Under the pieces are notes generated by a model. That model worked only from the letters and a program-made list of their open reading frames with translations. It searched no databases and had not been told where the DNA came from. From contig NC_133770.1 in assembly GCF_003597395.2 (NCBI RefSeq), forward strand, positions 87,517,013-87,581,012: a stretch of DNA of 64,000 nt, in the 5' to 3' direction. Source of the DNA: Chelonoidis abingdonii. Taxonomy: Eukaryota > Chordata > Testudines > Testudinidae. A program made the translations under genes and the position numbers. Below are positions 47,478 through 59,284 of this stretch, one piece after another (positions within the stretch are counted from its first letter, which is position 1; every line of letters starts with the position of its first letter).

Positions 47478-48020
47478 TAGGCTATGTCTACACTAAAGCC
47501 TATGTCAGCAAAATTTATATCATAGACTTATAGACTCATAGGTCAGAAGGGACCAATATGATCATCTAGTCTGACCTCCTGCACAAGGCAGGCCACAAAA
47601 CCCTACCCATACACATTTATAACAACCCCAAACCCATGACTGAGTTATTGAAATCCTCAAAATTGAGATTTGAAGACCTCAAGCTGCAGGGAATCCACCA
47701 GCAAGCGACCCATGGCCCACGCTGCAGAGGAAGGCGAAAAACCTCCAGGGCCACTGCCAATCCGCCCTGGAGGAAAATTCCTTCCCGACCCCAAATATGG
47801 CGATCAGCTAAACCCTGAGCATGTGGGGTGACATTATTCCACCTCCCCGAGCAACATAAGTTACATTGACACAAGCATTCACATGCACAGCGCTATGTCG
47901 GCAGGAGAGTGTCACCCACGGACATAGCTTATGCCGCTCACAGGGGTGGTTTTTTATGCTTCATGAGACATGCTGAAAGGGTGCAACTGTATCGGCACTA
48001 TGTTGTGACTAGTGGAGCAA
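47478..48020. repeat. DNA element split by a CR1 insertion
   Basis: GGCTATGTCTACACTAAAGC and TATGTCAGCAAAATTTAT precede the CR1 fragment at about 47518. ACATAAGTTACATTGACACA and CGCTATGTCGGCAGGAGAG follow it and belong to the same type of inverted-repeat element. The right end is degraded. Confidence 0.5.
47518..47838 (-). mobile_element. CR1-type 3' fragment
   Basis: It has TCATAGACTTATAGACTCAT terminal repeats, then AGGTCAGAAGGGACC and CATCTAGTCTGACCTCCTGC, the typical CR1 3' sequence in reverse orientation. The rest (CCTGGAGGAAAATTCCTTCC) indicates another subfamily than 25517. Confidence 0.7.
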
Positions 48021-49104
48021 CAGGCCTTCTATCAGAGATAAGGGCTAGAGGTGTAAACACGCAAACCAAATAATACCTGCAGAAACAGAACGATTGATCG
48101 AGAGAGTCAGAAGAGTGGAGCTGATTGCTAGCCTCCTTACGAAGAGAGGGATGGGGAGAAGAAATGGTTCACTTCCTTGATTCAGTCACACCATCCTGCT
48201 ACGTTAGCAGATGACCTAACCATGGAATTTATGTTAATTTCTCTTAAATACCTGTGACAGGATGCAGGGAAACTACCTGGTCCCTAATAAACAACGGGGT
48301 TGAAACCAAGTCTGCTTGCCCCTTGCCTTACTCAGGTGTAAGAGTGACTACTTGGGAGACTGCCTTTGGGACAATTAGGCCCCACACTGGACTCCAGTCA
48401 CATGACTGGTATGATTTCCTGTTTAGATTACATTATTTTACTTCCTTGTTATAAAAACTGTCCTTTGAGGAAAGACTTTGCTCTCTGCAAATCTGCTAAT
48501 TATTTCTGAACTTGAGTCATTACATTCTGTCAGTTTACAATTTTCTCTCTTTTTGTTATGAATGACAACATCCTTATAAAAGCAGCATGGAAAGAGATAC
48601 CCACATGAACAATGCCTAAATACAATACAGTGGGAAATTAAAAACAGCCATTACTTGGATTATAATTCAGCAACAGCCCATAGTTTTTACATTCCTGTCA
48701 ACAGCAATCCACACCAGTGTTCTCCGTTAAAAAGATGTTTGCCAGCAGTTATCCCACAATATTATTTGAGATAGCTCACCTATTTCCCATTCCAAGAAGA
48801 GTGAAAAAGGTAGCTACGCACATACCACTGTGTGCTAAATGTTGGGAAATTCTAATTCTTTTAATAGCAACCTCTGTACTGTACTGTACTACTAATGCCA
48901 CTGTATCGCCTGGAAGTGATGGGGAACAAAGTGATGAATATACAGGAAAGACCAATAACAGTTTATGCATCACATTGCCTTCTACTCAATTCTGATACAC
49001 CTGAGGGATAAAAAACTTGAGTGTGCTTTCTCTCGTGGATATGATCAATGCATTGCCATGAGAGAGCGAGTCTGAGCTGATTTTGTAAAGTGCCTTCTAG
49101 TACT

Positions 49105-51330
49105 GTACAGTGTTCACAGATTAAGGCCAAAAGGGACGATCGTGATAATGTGGACTGACTCCTGTATAACACTGGCTGCAGAACTTCCCCAAAATAATTC
49201 CTAGAGCAGAGATTTAAAAAAAAACATCCAATCTTGATTTAAAGATTGCCCGTGATGGTGAATTCACCAGGACCCCTGGTAAATTGTTCCAATGGTTAAT
49301 TACCCTCACTGTTAAAAATGTACCCATTATTTCCGTCTAAATTTGTCTATCTTCAAATTTCAGTCTTTGGGTCATATTATACTGTTCTCTGCTAGACTGA
49401 AGAGTCCATTAGCAAATATTTGATACCTTTAGACTGTAATCAAGTCACCCCTTAACCTTCTCTTTGTAGAGCCCTGCATGGATACACAATTTATATCCCC
49501 GGATGCGGATATCCATGGATATAAAGTGGATATCCATGGAGCTGCAGGGTAACAACGAGCGAGACCAGCAGGGCCATGGCCAGCGATAGGTCCAAGAACC
49601 GCAGCAGCGAAAGCAGCAGCGTGTCAGGCCGCCGCTCACAGGAGCCAGCACCCAGCCCTGGCAGCTCCTCCAGCCTGGCTGTACCGTCCCCCAGCCCTGC
49701 CTACTGGGGCAGACACCAGGCTCACTGGCAGCTGTGCCTAGTCACACTAGTGTGTGCAAGCAGCTCACGTGCTCCCGAACAGGAGTTGCACATTGCTGCA
49801 GCTTAACATGCTGCTTGCAGGACCCCGCTAGAAACACACTCACTCAAGTGATGATTCCTCATTACAATTACATTTTGAGATCTATCAGTTAGCCAGCTTT
49901 TAATCTATTTAATGTTTGCCATGTTAACCATATATTGTTTTAATTTTTAATGGAAAAGTTATTGTAGTATTAAGCCAAATGTTTTACAGGAGCCTAAGTA
50001 TATTACATCAACATTATTATCAACCAAACTTATAACATCATAAAAAGATAAGTTAGTTTGACAGGATATATTTTCCATAAACTAATGTTGACTGCCATTA
50101 ATTCTTTATTAATTGAGTCCCATATCAGCCGCTCCATTGTTTTGCCCAGGACTGATATCAGATACACAGGCCTATAATTACCTGGGTTGTCATATTTACC
50201 CTTTTCAAATATTGGCACAACATTGGCTTTCTTCAGGTCTGCTGAAACTTCCCTGCTGTTCTAAGACTTATTGAAAAACAACAGTAACTGTCCACTGAGC
50301 TCCTCGGCCAACTCTTTTAAAACTATTGGATGCAAGTTATCCAGACCTACTGATTTAACTACATCTAACTTTAGTAGATACTGTTTAACAGCCTCCTGAG
50401 ATATTAGCGGAATGGAAAGAGCGTTATCATTGTCATATGATGAGACTGCATCGTCTATTTTTCCCCAAATACAGAACAGAAACATTTACTGAACACTTCT
50501 GCCTTTTCTGCATCATCACTGATAATTGTAACATTTCCATCTAGTAATGAACCAATACTATTGTCAGGATTCTTTCTGTTCCAATATACTTAAAAAACTC
50601 CTTTGTATTGTCCTCCTCTCTGCTGGCCATAAATTTCTGCTTGTGTCCCTTTGCTTTTCTTATCAATTTTCTCCAACTGCTAGTTTCTTATTTATATTCA
50701 TCGCTATCAACTTCTCCTTTCTTCCATTTGTTAAATTGTATTTTATTCTTTTTATAGCTGCCTTCACTTCCCCTCTAAGCGAGATCAGTTTTTAAACCAA
50801 TATGGCGTTCTCCCTCAATTGTAGTTTTGGGGAATTTAATAAAATGTTCTAAAACAATTATCAATTATAATTCATATTTTCCTGATTTAACTTTTCCTCC
50901 CAGCTAATTTGACTCATAACTATTTTCAGCTTTGTGAAATTGGCCCTTTTAAAGCACCAAGCATATATATTGCTGGTTTGGACTTTATTCTGTTTGCATA
51001 TTATAAATAGACTAAGTCATGAATACTTGTATGTAAACTACCATTAATTTTTAGTTACGTGATCAGTTCTTCTTTATCTGCCAAGATGAGGTCCTAACGT
51101 AGAATTACCCTGTGATGATTGCAACACTTAAGTCAGGTTGAATCAGGAAGTTGTCGTCTATGATATTTTGAAATTCCAAGGATGTTTTAGTACTGGAAGC
51201 CTGAGACCTCCAGCATATGTCCCTCAAATAGAAGTCCCTCATGACCACACAATTTTTCCCCTACAGATTATACATAGGTACTTAAGGAGCTGGTCATCCT
51301 GCTCCCTAGTGGGATTTGGTGGTCTGTAGC
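49105..51330 (-). mobile_element. Longer CR1 LINE remnant with an internal insertion
   Basis: The 3' end is at 49110-49470 (CATCCAATCTTGATTTAAAG). 49480-49815 is unrelated GC-rich sequence with GATATCCATGGATATAAAGT. 49820-50100 repeats the polymerase stretch also present at 26461-26735. On minus, 50218-50030 reads PIFEKGKYDNPGNYRPV (an RT motif). Further up, 50485-50261 reads LKLDVVKSVGLDNLHPIVLK. The remainder to 51330 is endonuclease-to-RT linker with stops. Inactive. Confidence 0.85.
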
Positions 51331-51497
51331 ACATATATACAAGACCCCACTTTGTGCTTTACTTCTTAGGCCATTCTAGATCATCTTCTGAGTTACCAGG
51401 AACTCAGAAACACATAATGCCATTTTTGACAAAGTGTGCCACTCCCTGCAACCCCTTTGGCTTGCTCAATCCTTCCTATATAAGCAAATGTAGTTAC

Positions 51498-52153
51498 CTG
51501 GTTTGTGCTCAAATTCTTCCTGTGGGTTTTTGTGTGATTTTTTCCTTCACTTAATTCTTCGGAGACAAGTTTGCTCTTTCTCCACCTTTTAGACCTCTTT
51601 TCTAAATCATAATGGACTTCCTCAGTCTCACTGCTATCTGAATACTCTAAACTGTCAGCCTGTGGATTGAAATTTACATCCAGTTCTCCATGTAAATGTC
51701 CTTTTTCCACTATGGGTTTGTCATTCTGAGTTCTCCTTTGTAGCCAGGGAAGTTTGCTAGATTCTCTAGCCTCCTTTGAGGAATTTACTGAAGATGTCTC
51801 AGAATCAGAGTACAGCGTCTCTGTATTGGTGTATAGCCCAGAGGAAGGGGAGGTCACTGGATGGTACGGATCACTGCCATAAGCCCATTCAGTATTGCAC
51901 TGGGAATCAGTATAATAAGACTCCTCGGACAACTGCTTGGGCCTCCGACGGAGCTTGTTCAAGCCCACATTCCAGTCATAGTCATCCTCGCTGTCCGAGC
52001 CCATCTCGTCATAAGCAGACACAATACTAGATTCATTCTCCAAAGCTTTGAATACTTGGCTCTTTGGTTTGACAAGCATTCGAGGGCGAGGCAACGTAAT
52101 GCTCTGCAAAGCCACCCAGTTACCATCAGTGCTTTGTAAAACAGGAGGTGGAC
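51498..52153 (-). CDS. MYRIP: MYRIP large coding exon, myosin-binding middle
   Basis: The acceptor TTTCACAG precedes GT, which completes a Ser codon. PPPVLQSTDGNWVALQ, YDEMGSDSEDDYDW, SDSETSSVNSSKEARESSKL, LHGELDVNFNPQ and YSDSSETEEVHYDLEKR follow, ending STNQ at CAG|GTAACT. It spans 656 bp, residues 60-278 of the partial product. The order VLQSxDGNWVAL, SAYDEMGSDSE, WLQR, LHGELDVNFNPQ, SDSSExEE is diagnostic for MYRIP. In the family this middle part contacts the tails of myosin VIIa and Va; it is acidic and probably disordered. The V at 52115 is internal and is not a GTG start. The frame stays open into the intron to 51393 but conservation stops at STNQ. Confidence 0.97.
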
Positions 52154-52183
52154 CTGTGAAATTAAAACAAGAACAAATTGCCT

Positions 52184-52209
52184 AATTATTATTATTATTA
52201 TTATTATTT
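52184..52209. repeat. (ATT)n microsatellite near a splice acceptor
   Basis: About eight ATT units. On the transcribed strand they read (AAT)n, 31-56 bases upstream of the acceptor at 52154, where the branch point would be expected. Confidence 0.9.
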
Positions 52210-53469
52210 ATTTCAGTTTGACAGGCTGACTTTTGCACAATCAAATAAGGATTTTAGCAGCGACTAGCCATTTCAGGTTTGTCTGTGCAGCAAAACTGGT
52301 GGGCTAGCGAGCTGAGTACATACCCAGGGTCCTTGCCAGGCTTGTCTACCCATTGCTGAAGCACCCACCATGTTGTCTTTATTGCTGTTGCTACCTATAC
52401 TGTCTGGATTCAAGCTAGCTGGAGTAGGCTAGTCTGTGCACAGCTTCTGCTGTGTAGACATATCCTTTATGATGGGACCCGCACAAAATAACAGACATCA
52501 ATGAACATGTGGTTTGGTATATAGATTTTATCGTACCCCCAATCAGGGATCCTCCCAATTATCCCATTTTAATCAGAAGTCACCACAGAATTCTGTGGGG
52601 ACAGCTCTTTAAAATATATGTGACAATAGGGTCCAAGGTTAGGCTATACAGCCTGTGTTTCAGGCTAACCTAAAATTCAGAAAAGAAAAATATGCAAGAA
52701 ATACTACCTATCTACTCAAACTGTAAAGCGTACATTGCTTCTAAACATAGACTCCATTGTCAACAGGACATAAAATGTCTTTTAATGGTCAGCTTGAACA
52801 TCTGATGGTTCATTATTCATATTTCTCATAATGACTGTAGAACTAAACAGTATTGTGGATTTGCATACTCTTCTTAGCATACTGATTCAAATATCTGCCA
52901 TACAGATTTCTTTCAGAGGCACAATTGACTGTTCAGGTTAACCATTAGAAAGCCATAGATACAAGCTACAGGTAGAGCATTACTGTTCTAACTTTTTAAA
53001 CCATATTTTTTACATGAACAGTTACATTTAAAATATTGATATTTTTATGTATCTTTATGTATTTTTCTCTTTTCAATTTATGTCTGTAAATATATGGAAC
53101 TCAAGATCATAAATTTTATTTGGCACTCTTATTTTCCCATCACAGAACATAATTATGGAATAAATATGCCATACAGTAGCCATGCTTTGAGTTTTGGAAC
53201 AATTTTTCCCTGAAGCATAAACAAAAATACAAACAAAAACAAAATAAAAAACAAAACCCCCAGAACACTCTACCAACAAAATGATAATTAAACTGATAAG
53301 CTCTGTCAGGCTTTTTATTTTTAATTATTCATTTATTTAAATCTCTTTGGCCTGTTTTTACTCCCAAATTTTATGTTAATTCAAAGAAATTGAGTAAGTG
53401 CCCCAGGAAGTAATTCTGCTTCTTGTAAACAATTTTTGAAGATCTAAATCTGTTGACAGGTTTGGCTGT

Positions 53470-53956
53470 TTAGCTTAGACCTGGCTTAATATGGACCAAG
53501 AACATTTGCCTTCTTTTATCGCCACAGAAAAATTAAAAATTTGTTACAAAAGGGGTGATACCTGTTGGTGCAGTGTAAGAAAATTAACAAAGATCCAATA
53601 CCATAAAGTTAAATGTGAAACCAGTGCAACCCATATGGTGTGGAAGGAGTTTGTTTTCCCTCCTCAAATACTGTAGCAAGACAATGCAAGGTCTAGCAGG
53701 CCCCAGATTTGTACTACTGTTTGCCCCTGGGGAACACTTACACATGCAGATGTAACATCTTACAGACAGAGTTGCTGGTATGTGGGTTGACTCTGGGGGA
53801 ACAATCTCCAAATTGCACAGTACAGTTGAGACACTGGGATGTTGGTAAAGTAAAAACCGTCTATGCTGATAACAAGTATTGTGTGGTGGCTAAAAAGAAC
53901 CACTTCTGGTATGGACCAGAGAATGTTATTTTAATTAGCCTCTGTTCTGTTTGACA
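53470..53956 (+). pseudogene. Decayed ORF, possibly endogenous-retroviral
   Basis: Two overlapping open stretches, 53491-53676 and 53709-53954, are rich in Cys and Trp. They include a CPWGTLTH-like word in another frame and NCTVQLRHWDVGKV and KNHFWYGPENV, giving the look of a secreted or viral surface protein. It lies upstream of and in the same orientation as the LTR-like block at 54290, the position of the last gene of a provirus. Frames are broken by stops and there is no start context. I do not recognise the family; an envelope remnant is an inference from position and composition. Confidence 0.3.
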
Positions 53957-54289
53957 ATTATATTTCCTGTGGTAATAAATATTTTGTTTGTATTTTGTAC
54001 CAATTTTTTATAATGTAATTAAAATAAAAGCAAAATAAAAATATGTGTTAAAGACAAACTACGCCTGCAATGTAAAATCACACCCTAGTGGGCGATACCA
54101 TAGGAGGCGAGCTTCTACGGCCTGCTTCGTACTTTAAGCCGCGTGTTAATAGTAATTTGAATAATTACAATTACTATGGTCTTAAAAGTGTGTTGCTGAG
54201 TAATAAACTTAAAAAAAGAAAGAACAGAAAATAAAAACTATAATGCAAATAAAACAAATGCTAATATAAAAAGGAAAAAAATAAAACCA

Positions 54290-54774
54290 GTGAAATGTAG
54301 TCTTGGCTTGACATGAGTAACTGGACACAGGTAAGGCCTCATTTCTTGGGAGACAAGATTAGGAAGGTAAATGGATCATCAGGCTAGAAACAGAATGACT
54401 GTACTACCTAAGATAAGAGGGAACACCAGCAAACCATTTACAATGGACAAGATAACAATGGATAAGCCTGGAAAGTAAAATGAGGTAATGAGTAAGTTGT
54501 TCAGTGACTGTGTGCTGTACAGGGATTGGTTTCTACAAAGTGACCAAGCCAATCCCAGAACTTGATGCAATGAATACTAAACGGAATATATTGTGTTAAT
54601 GCATATAAAGGAAGAGGTCTGTTGTGTAACTTTGAATGTGTGGTACGTCCTATATCCACCCCATGCTTGAGTCTGATCAGTTCAGTACAGCTTTGCTGTC
54701 TGCCAAATAAAGGAACCTGAGTGACAAGACTGGTGTTGAACCGAATGTGTCTCGGGGGAACCCCAACATTCAAT
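54290..54774 (+). mobile_element. LTR-like block
   Basis: It contains TATAAA at 54604-54609 and AATAAA at 54706-54711, followed by CTCGGGGGAACCCCAACA as a possible CA end. A purine-rich run (AAAAAGGAAAAAAATAAAAC) precedes the left side, as a polypurine tract would. The TATA to poly(A) spacing of about 100 bp suits an LTR. The left border is approximate and no target duplication is seen. Confidence 0.5.
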
Positions 54775-55289
54775 GCTTAACTAATTAAATCCAAACAAGT
54801 TGTACTTCTTCCCATTGTCCCAAAATACATATAAAGTTCATGCTCATTTGTTTTGAATAGCTGCTGCCTGCCTGTGGCACAGCTGAATTTGTTAAAATTT
54901 ATTTTAGTTGATTAGAAAAGTGAAGTATGTTAGCTGATTAGCAGGGGGAAGGCAACAACATACAGAGAAGTTACTTACAACGAGCAACATTGACTTTATC
55001 CTTCCAGCTAATGGTGTCAAATGCTGTTTATTAGAAACCTCTTTGATATAAATCAAAAGGCACTTGGCTGACATAACAAAAGACATGAGGCACAAATTGT
55101 GACGTCACTGGTGCCTTACATTATGAATTATTTGTGTAAAAATAAGAATGGCCCGAGAAATGAGCTCAGTGTGGAACCGGTCATTTGTAAATGAAAATTC
55201 AGAGCCTGCTTCTGTGCCACCTGTCCCTTGTGCAGTCATTTACATCTGTACAAAGCAGTTGCAAAGGAGATGTAAACACTACTAATTTA

Positions 55290-55535
55290 GGGCTAGTCTA
55301 CACTGGCAATGCTAAAGTGCTGCCATGGCTTGTGTAGTCATGGCAGAGCACTAGGAGAGAGCTCTCCGAGCGCTCTAAAAGACCCATCTCCATGAGGGGC
55401 ATAGCTCCCAACACTGGTGCACTGTTTACACTGGTGCTTTACAGCATTGAAACTTGTTGCGCTCAAGCGGGATGTTTTTTCACACCCCAGAGCGAGAAAG
55501 TTGAAGAGCTGTAAATTGCCAGTGTAGAGAAGGCC
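55290..55535. mobile_element. Harbinger-like MITE with TTA duplication
   Basis: The ends GGGCTAGTCTACACTGGCAA and (right, reverse-complemented) GGCCTTCTCTACACTGGCAA are flanked by TTA on both sides (55287-55289 and 55536-55538). The interior shows facing CTCTCCGAGCGCT and CCAGAGCGAG words. No transposase. Confidence 0.75.
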
Positions 55536-56370
55536 TTAGAGTGGTTGAGATTTACACTCACTTTTCACAGGTATAAGTAACTAATCGAGGTGCATGGCAG
55601 TGGGGAATCAGGCCAGTGGTGTTTACTACTACTCCTCTAAGCTACTGGTTGAGATCCTCTTGGATTTTGTGTGTTTTAACAAAAAGCTGCAAACCAGGGC
55701 AGGCGGGTTTACTGCACAAATTCATGTGATACCTATTAAATATAAAATAGCCTCTATGGGACACTCATGTTTTATCTCAACTGTGAACTCAGATGACAAA
55801 CAGGAACTAGTCTGAGCAAGGGACTCTTGGAAAGGAATTGTATCAACTTGGCACTAAGCTATGGTTAAGTAATTACTGAGTACTAAATGACTGTGTAGTT
55901 GACTTCAGTGGGACTTAAGTGGGTGCTTAAATTTAAGCACATGCTTAAATGCTTTGCTAAATCCAAGGCTTGGACTGGAATCCTACGCATAAGAATAACA
56001 CTTTCTATGTGAATGACAAGAGGTTATTTGGAGCAGACCTTAACACAGCAATGAATATTTCATTAGCTCACTGCTTACTATTACTTTATTGTTATTTTAT
56101 GCACCAAGGGCCAAATTCTGAAGTCCTTATTTAGGGAAAACTAGTAGTATCATAATTAGTGCCATTGTTTGATTATTGTTGCCATACGGGGCATCACAAG
56201 GTAGTGCAGGCTTTTTCTTTTTCCATTTAGTGCTTGACCCTGCTCTCAGTGAAGTCAATGGGAATTTTGCCACTGACTTCAATAGGAGCAGGACTGGGTG
56301 CTTACTTCAAGTTTATTTGTTCAACAGGAAAAACAGAAGCAGGTGTCATATTGGTACTATAAATATTTAC

Positions 56371-56548
56371 TTGTTTCATTCAGTCTGTCCACACTTTTCC
56401 AGCTAGGTAACGCAGACAGTTTGTGTTCCCTCTGTCTCCTGACTAGGCCTTTCTGCTGCCTCCAAAGAATCTCAGGCATAGACGACGCTAGGTCCAGATC
56501 TTTGCTTGGTGTATCTTCACTAGTCAGTGAGAATGCAGACTGAGACCT
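56371..56548 (-). CDS. MYRIP: MYRIP coding exon, most 5' one in the window
   Basis: The acceptor TTATTTCAACAG precedes RSQSAFSLTSEDTPSK. A variable part follows, then LSALPSWKSVDRLNET and one base (A) of a split Ser codon; donor ACAA|GTAAAT. RSQSAFSxT and ALPSWKSVDRLxET are conserved in MYRIP, while the 30 residues between them are not. Entered in phase 0, left with one base. Residues 1-59 of the partial protein. The preceding exon is not visible up to 64000, so this is the 5' limit here. Confidence 0.93.
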
Positions 56549-59284
56549 CTGTTGAAATAAAATTCAAAGAACATTATCTAAAAATAGTCGTAGCCAACTG
56601 TTGAAGTATTAATTCCAATTAGCAGTAAACAGTAACATTCTGATAATTGGATAAGTGCATGTCAAAGAAGTGTAAGGAAGTCGGCCTGAGAATGGAATTT
56701 TATTAGTGCAAAACAACATTCTCGGGCTTGGATAGCATGTTTACATGCATTTAAAATGCAATTGCTTCCTGTGAGGAAGGCAGGGAATTGTTTGTATTGC
56801 TAGGCACAAGATTAAAAGTAGTTACCCAAGGTGAAGCCATATAAATTTGCCAGTTTGGGAGTACTGCTTGAAAGCATCAGTCCACTTACATGTTAGCCAG
56901 GGACGAGCCCAGAACAGTAATACAGAACATTCTGATGCATTGCTTCCAGTGGCGCCAAATTGAAGAGGTTAAAAAAAAAAAGAAAAGAAAATAGAACAGA
57001 AAAAACAAAATAAACCTGCATCTCAAGCAGCTTTAATTCTTGGATTCTTCTGCCTGCCAGGGAATACACATAAACAAGAGCAGAACAGAGCGGGATCCAG
57101 CCAATGGATTCCACAAATTGTGTTTGCTACCCATTTCTAACACAGAGTGTTATAGCATATCATTCAAAGGGAGTGTAAGTTATGAGACAAGGTACTACTG
57201 AGATGGAACCCTGATTCCATATCTGTGAGGAAAATGTTTTCTTTAGGAACCATATAAGTAGGTCAGTGATTTTAGTTCATGTTTAGCCACAGCACCAGAT
57301 AATGGCATTATACAACAGTGGGGGGTAGAGTGAGGGCCCAATGAACCAAATGAGAAAGCAAAATGAAATATAAAAGCATATACAACCCTCTTATTTTTTA
57401 AACAACCATTTCTTTTGAGGGTTGGTGGGATACTAGCACACTCTGCTAGAAGTTTTAGATCTTCAGTCTTAATATTAGGTTTGTGGCTCTATTTAAGCAT
57501 CCAAATGTTGCCTCATTTTCAGAGATGCTAAGTACCTGCAGCTCCCACGGATTGCACAGGGATTTATGGGCTCTCGGCACTTCTGCAAATCAGGCCACTT
57601 ATTTAGATATAGAAATCTGGATAAAGAAACCTAACTTCAGGCACTTGACTTTGAAAATTTTGTTCATTATCAGTCAATATTGTTTAGCTGCACAATTTTT
57701 TTTAACAGATAGTTTTGTTTCCAGTTACAGCATGTTCTTGGACTGCCTGAATGGCATAGACACTGCATTTTCCAATGGCAGTCTACTTTTTCCAGTTCAC
57801 TCTTAGGGACTAAAATCTCTGTCACTAGAGAGTACAAGGGATTGTCTTTCTAGGCCCTGGTCAAATAAAAGGGTTTGCTTTGAAATTGTGCAACATCTTT
57901 ATGCAGGGGGTGGTGATATTTTTAGGGTTCTGTATTTTTCAACTGGTGTTCAAATACTTGACCAAAGTAGTTAATCTGAAAGGGCCAGACCCTCAGCTGC
58001 AACAGAGATCTGCTTCGCACAGGCAGAGATGAAAGAGGTGGCAAAGTTTACTTTAAGCTATTTTTGTTTCCTCCCTGCCCCTCCTCCAATTGATCCCTGG
58101 GGCAGCATCAGGGCTGGTCTAAGTCCCTTTGGCTTGTAGCAGCCCCTTAGGGGCCAATATGCTGACTAGAGATTGCCAAGTGCTGCTTCTCTGGCCCCGC
58201 CCTTCTCCTGCCAGAAGTGTCCCTATGCCAGCTAGGGAGTCCTCCATGCCAGAGGAATTAATTGTGAATCATTCAGTACTCTTGGCTTAGTTCTATGATA
58301 TCACAAGAGAATAGTAAAAAGGCAATGAATCAAGCAAGAGGGATCTGGGAAAATGCCAGAATATTGTCCTAGATTTGAACCTTCCATAACATTGTAATGG
58401 CCTTGTAATATTGTTAACATCGCCAATGCGGAGCCACAAGTTCTAGCACGATACACTGGAGTATTTCGTTTCAGCTCACTGGCACATATTAATTAATAGA
58501 TCCCAACTGAGAACACTGTACAAAATAATTGTGAGTTGCATTGGATGGTAGTTACTTATATAACAAAAATCTTCAACATGTGAAAATAAATGTGTCATTG
58601 CACTAAATACCTGTATATAGAGTACAAGTAAGGTTATCTCACGCTGAATTTTAAAAAGCTGCGCTATTCTATTTTTTTTTTTTTTTTTAAAGTAAACTAT
58701 TCTGATGTGGAACCAATCTGTGTGAGTTCAGTGAACATTAGCTTAAATGGTAATAGTTGCAACTGGAAAAACACATGTACCCATGGCAGTTACTCTAACT
58801 GAAATAAATTAGAGAAAAAAACTTTTTTCTGTACTTTTGAGTGTGTTTACTTTGTACATTTGAAAGTACAGTCAGCAGCACTGTCTCGCCTGAAGTCAGC
58901 CAGTCATTTACTCTCTGGCTGAAAAGACCTTTATAGACAACAGGAGAACAAGGTTTTCTACCAGAAAGAGGAATTATTTCATATTAATCACTTTAACCAT
59001 TAACAAAAAACAACATTACACCTTTGGATTCCAGTCATTTTCAAAAGACATACTGTATCTATCTTTAAGCCATTTTAGACCTTGGACCAGATCTTGACCT
59101 GGTTTAAACCATCCGAGGATCTAGCCCCTTGACTTATTTTAAACATTCCACTATTAAAACATGGTACCAACAGTTACACTAATTTCTTTTGGTGTAGAGT
59201 TTTGCTTTATACTTGGATTTTGTCCTACTCTTCAAAATTCCATCAGCTAAAATTAGTATAGTTATTTTAATTTCTCTGCATTTT

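Larger units (their letters stand above)
39025..51497 (-). other. MYRIP intron, about 12.5 kb
   Basis: Donor CAG|GTAACT at 51497, acceptor TTGTAG at 39025. Densely filled with repeats, listed separately from 39345 to 51330. A foldback fragment is at 42230-42310, and the stretch 44500-46560 is largely unclassified AT-rich DNA with one coding-like remnant near 45800. The region 48050-49100 has no clear element or gene. Confidence 0.75.
52154..56370 (-). other. MYRIP intron, about 4.2 kb
   Basis: Donor ACAA|GTAAAT at 56370, acceptor TTTCACAG at 52154. It contains (ATT)n at 52184-52209, a degraded inverted-repeat element at about 52280-52465 (..TGTGTAGACATATCCTT end), an ERV-like ORF and LTR at 53470-54774, a Harbinger-like element at 55290-55535 and foldback fragments at 55880-55990 and 56105-56300. 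52470-53460 is unclassified AT-rich DNA. Confidence 0.75.
5880..56548 (-). other. MYRIP: MYRIP gene body, nine C-terminal coding exons
   Basis: The nine exons, in transcript order 56548 to 5880, have GT..AG borders and compatible phases. They join to 580 codons and a stop. The product family is known: MYRIP (Slac2-c, exophilin-8) is a Rab27A effector. It links Rab27-coated melanosomes and secretory granules to myosin VIIa, myosin Va and actin, and it also anchors protein kinase A and contacts the exocyst. The N-terminal Slp-homology/zinc-finger part is not in the window. I chose MYRIP over its paralogue melanophilin because the match runs through the middle region (LHGELDVNFNPQ) and on to the last residues (SAVMY). 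Only the coiled-coil end would be expected to resemble melanophilin closely. Confidence 0.93.

Noticed and set aside
51393..51497. Continuation of the large MYRIP frame to 51393
   Set aside because: Similarity stops at STNQ|GTAACT and resumes in phase at 39024.
52113..52115. GTG as a start codon for a 240-residue protein
   Set aside because: It is an internal Val; the frame continues upstream through GNWV to the splice acceptor at 52154.
56893..57114. Minus ORF with a hydrophobic stretch and GRRIQELKLLEMQ before a GT, looking like an exon
   Set aside because: No similarity to MYRIP or another protein I can name, a T-rich run follows at once, and no acceptor or frame partner was found.
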